Shown here one piece after another: positions 15,226-16,302 of a stretch of DNA of 16,302 bases. Position 1 is the first letter of the stretch. Each line of letters starts with the position of its first letter. The DNA comes from Haemophilus parainfluenzae (lineage in GTDB: Bacteria; Pseudomonadota; Gammaproteobacteria; Enterobacterales; Pasteurellaceae), in assembly GCA_018381425.1 (NCBI GenBank), contig JAGZRY010000013.1, positions 1-16,302 on the forward strand. The letters run 5' to 3'. The notes below the pieces were generated by a model that was not told where the DNA came from, ran no database searches, and saw only the letters and a list, made by a program, of their open reading frames with translations. The translations under genes and the position numbers were made by a program.

Positions 15226-16302
15226 ATGCCGCAATCTCATTTCAAACCGCTACAAGGCGGTGCGTTAGCGATGCTCACATTGGTGCTGTCTTTAGCCACC
15301 TTTATGCTCGTGCTAGACTCCACCATCGCTAACGTAGCCATTCCAACTATTGCAGGTGATTTGGGTGCCTCGTCCAGCCAAGGAACGTGGGTGATCACCT
15401 CATTCGGGGTGGCAAATGCGATTTCGATCCCGATTACAGGCTGGCTAGCAAAACGTTTTGGTGAAGTGCGGTTATTTTTAATCGCAACGCTATTATTCGT
15501 GCTAGCCTCTTGGCTTTGTGGTATTGCAAATAGCTTGGAAATGCTGATCGTTTTTCGCGTCCTTCAAGGTGCAGTAGCAGGCCCCATCATTCCCCTTTCT
15601 CAAAGTTTATTATTGAATAACTATCCGCCTGAAAAACGCGGAATGGCATTGGCTTTTTGGTCAATGACGATCGTCGTCGCCCCAATTTGTGGTCCGATTT
15701 TAGGCGGTTGGATCAGCGATAATATTCATTGGGGTTGGATTTTCTTTATCAATGTTCCGATTGGGCTTGCCGTTGTCTTAATCAGTTGGAAAATTTTAGA
15801 AGGCCGAGAAAGCAGAATTTCTCATCAACTGGTTAATACGGTTGGGCTTATTTTATTGGCGCTTGGCGTCGGTGCGTTGCAATTAATGCTGGATCAAGGT
15901 CGTGAGCTAGATTGGTTTAATTCCACTGAAATTGTGGTACTTACCATTATCGCGGCGGTAGGTTTAATCGCCCTCATCATTTGGGAACTCACGGACGATA
16001 ATCCAGTTGTGGATGTTTCCTTATTCAAATCCCGAAATTTCACCGTGGGTTGTGTTTCGACGAGTCTTGCTTTCTTGGTGTATTCAGGGACGGTCGTGCT
16101 TATCCCGCTTCTGCTCCAACAGGTTTACAACTATACAGCAACATGGGCGGGGCTTGCGGCTGCACCAGTGGGATTATTGCCTATTCTACTTGCACCAATT
16201 ATCGGGAAATTCGGCAATAAAATTGATATGCGGATTTTAATCACCATCAGTTTTATGGTTTATGCGCTGACCTTTTATTGGCGAGCTGTGACCTTTGAAC
16301 CT
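15226..16302 (+). CDS. emrB: Multidrug efflux MFS transporter EmrB (partial, 3' end missing)
   Basis: EmrB is a proton-driven exporter of the DHA2 (14-helix) family that works with EmrA. The open frame runs unbroken from ATG 15226 to the window end (359 codons). The full protein is expected to be about 510 aa, so roughly the first 70% is present. Family motifs are visible: LDSTIANVAIPTIAGDLG after the first helix, GWLAKRFGEVRLFL (motif A loop between helices 2 and 3), the RVLQGAVAGPIIPLSQSLLL region, and GPILGGWI (motif C, antiporter signature). The start is 8 bp after emrA, with only a weak ribosome binding site, suggesting translational coupling. Confidence 0.94.
   Translation, partial: MPQSHFKPLQGGALAMLTLVLSLATFMLVLDSTIANVAIPTIAGDLGASSSQGTWVITSFGVANAISIPITGWLAKRFGEVRLFLIATLLFVLASWLCGIANSLEMLIVFRVLQGAVAGPIIPLSQSLLLNNYPPEKRGMALAFWSMTIVVAPICGPILGGWISDNIHWGWIFFINVPIGLAVVLISWKILEGRESRISHQLVNTVGLILLALGVGALQLMLDQGRELDWFNSTEIVVLTIIAAVGLIALIIWELTDDNPVVDVSLFKSRNFTVGCVSTSLAFLVYSGTVVLIPLLLQQVYNYTATWAGLAAAPVGLLPILLAPIIGKFGNKIDMRILITISFMVYALTFYWRAVTFEP
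15464..15472 (+). repeat. Haemophilus DNA uptake signal sequence
   Basis: Exact AAGTGCGGT followed by TATTTTTAATC, inside emrB. Confidence 0.88.

Overview
The window reads as chromosomal DNA from a Haemophilus-type member of the Pasteurellaceae. The main reason is 11 exact copies of the 9-bp Haemophilus DNA uptake signal (AAGTGCGGT or its complement), most with the expected TCA and A/T-rich flank. The base composition is AT-rich, and the housekeeping proteins look gammaproteobacterial. Species cannot be fixed from sequence alone; a commensal Haemophilus such as H. parainfluenzae would fit.

Positions 1-3420 hold an RNA and translation block on the + strand. It contains the tail of rpsT (S20) with its terminator, then rnr (RNase R) and rlmB (23S rRNA Gm2251 methyltransferase). 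The last two are 16 bp apart and probably co-transcribed, ending at a strong bidirectional hairpin. Positions 3420-6123 hold two divergent ion-coupled transporters: brnQ (- strand, branched-chain amino acids) and nhaA (+ strand, Na+/H+ antiporter).

Positions 6132-12261 look like an accessory surface-structure block. A 510-aa two-domain glycosyltransferase starts 8 bp after nhaA. It is convergent, across a shared terminator, with a gene resembling the DUF2827 family of glycosyltransferase-like proteins. Next to that, on the - strand, lies a 3.3-kb trimeric autotransporter adhesin gene of the YadA/Hia type. It has an extended signal peptide, three head regions, necks, Ala/Ser-rich stalks and a C-terminal membrane anchor. 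The reading frame is broken at three places, so as written it is a pseudogene or an OFF allele. The stalk contains six copies of a 42-bp repeat.

Positions 12449-16302 return to regulators and exporters. An AsnC/Lrp-family regulator (- strand) is divergent from a RarD/EamA-type permease (+). The shared 126-bp spacer carries three TTGA(G)AAA boxes at exact 30-bp steps. The emrA-emrB multidrug efflux pair follows, with emrB cut by the window end. Every gap between genes is shorter than 220 bp.

From memory, the group rarD-like / asnC-like / nhaA / brnQ is contiguous in H. influenzae Rd. If so, the glycosyltransferase plus adhesin block is an insertion into an ancestral neighbourhood. The most speculative but most interesting idea is that the two glycosyltransferase-like proteins modify the Ser/Thr-rich stalk of the neighbouring adhesin.
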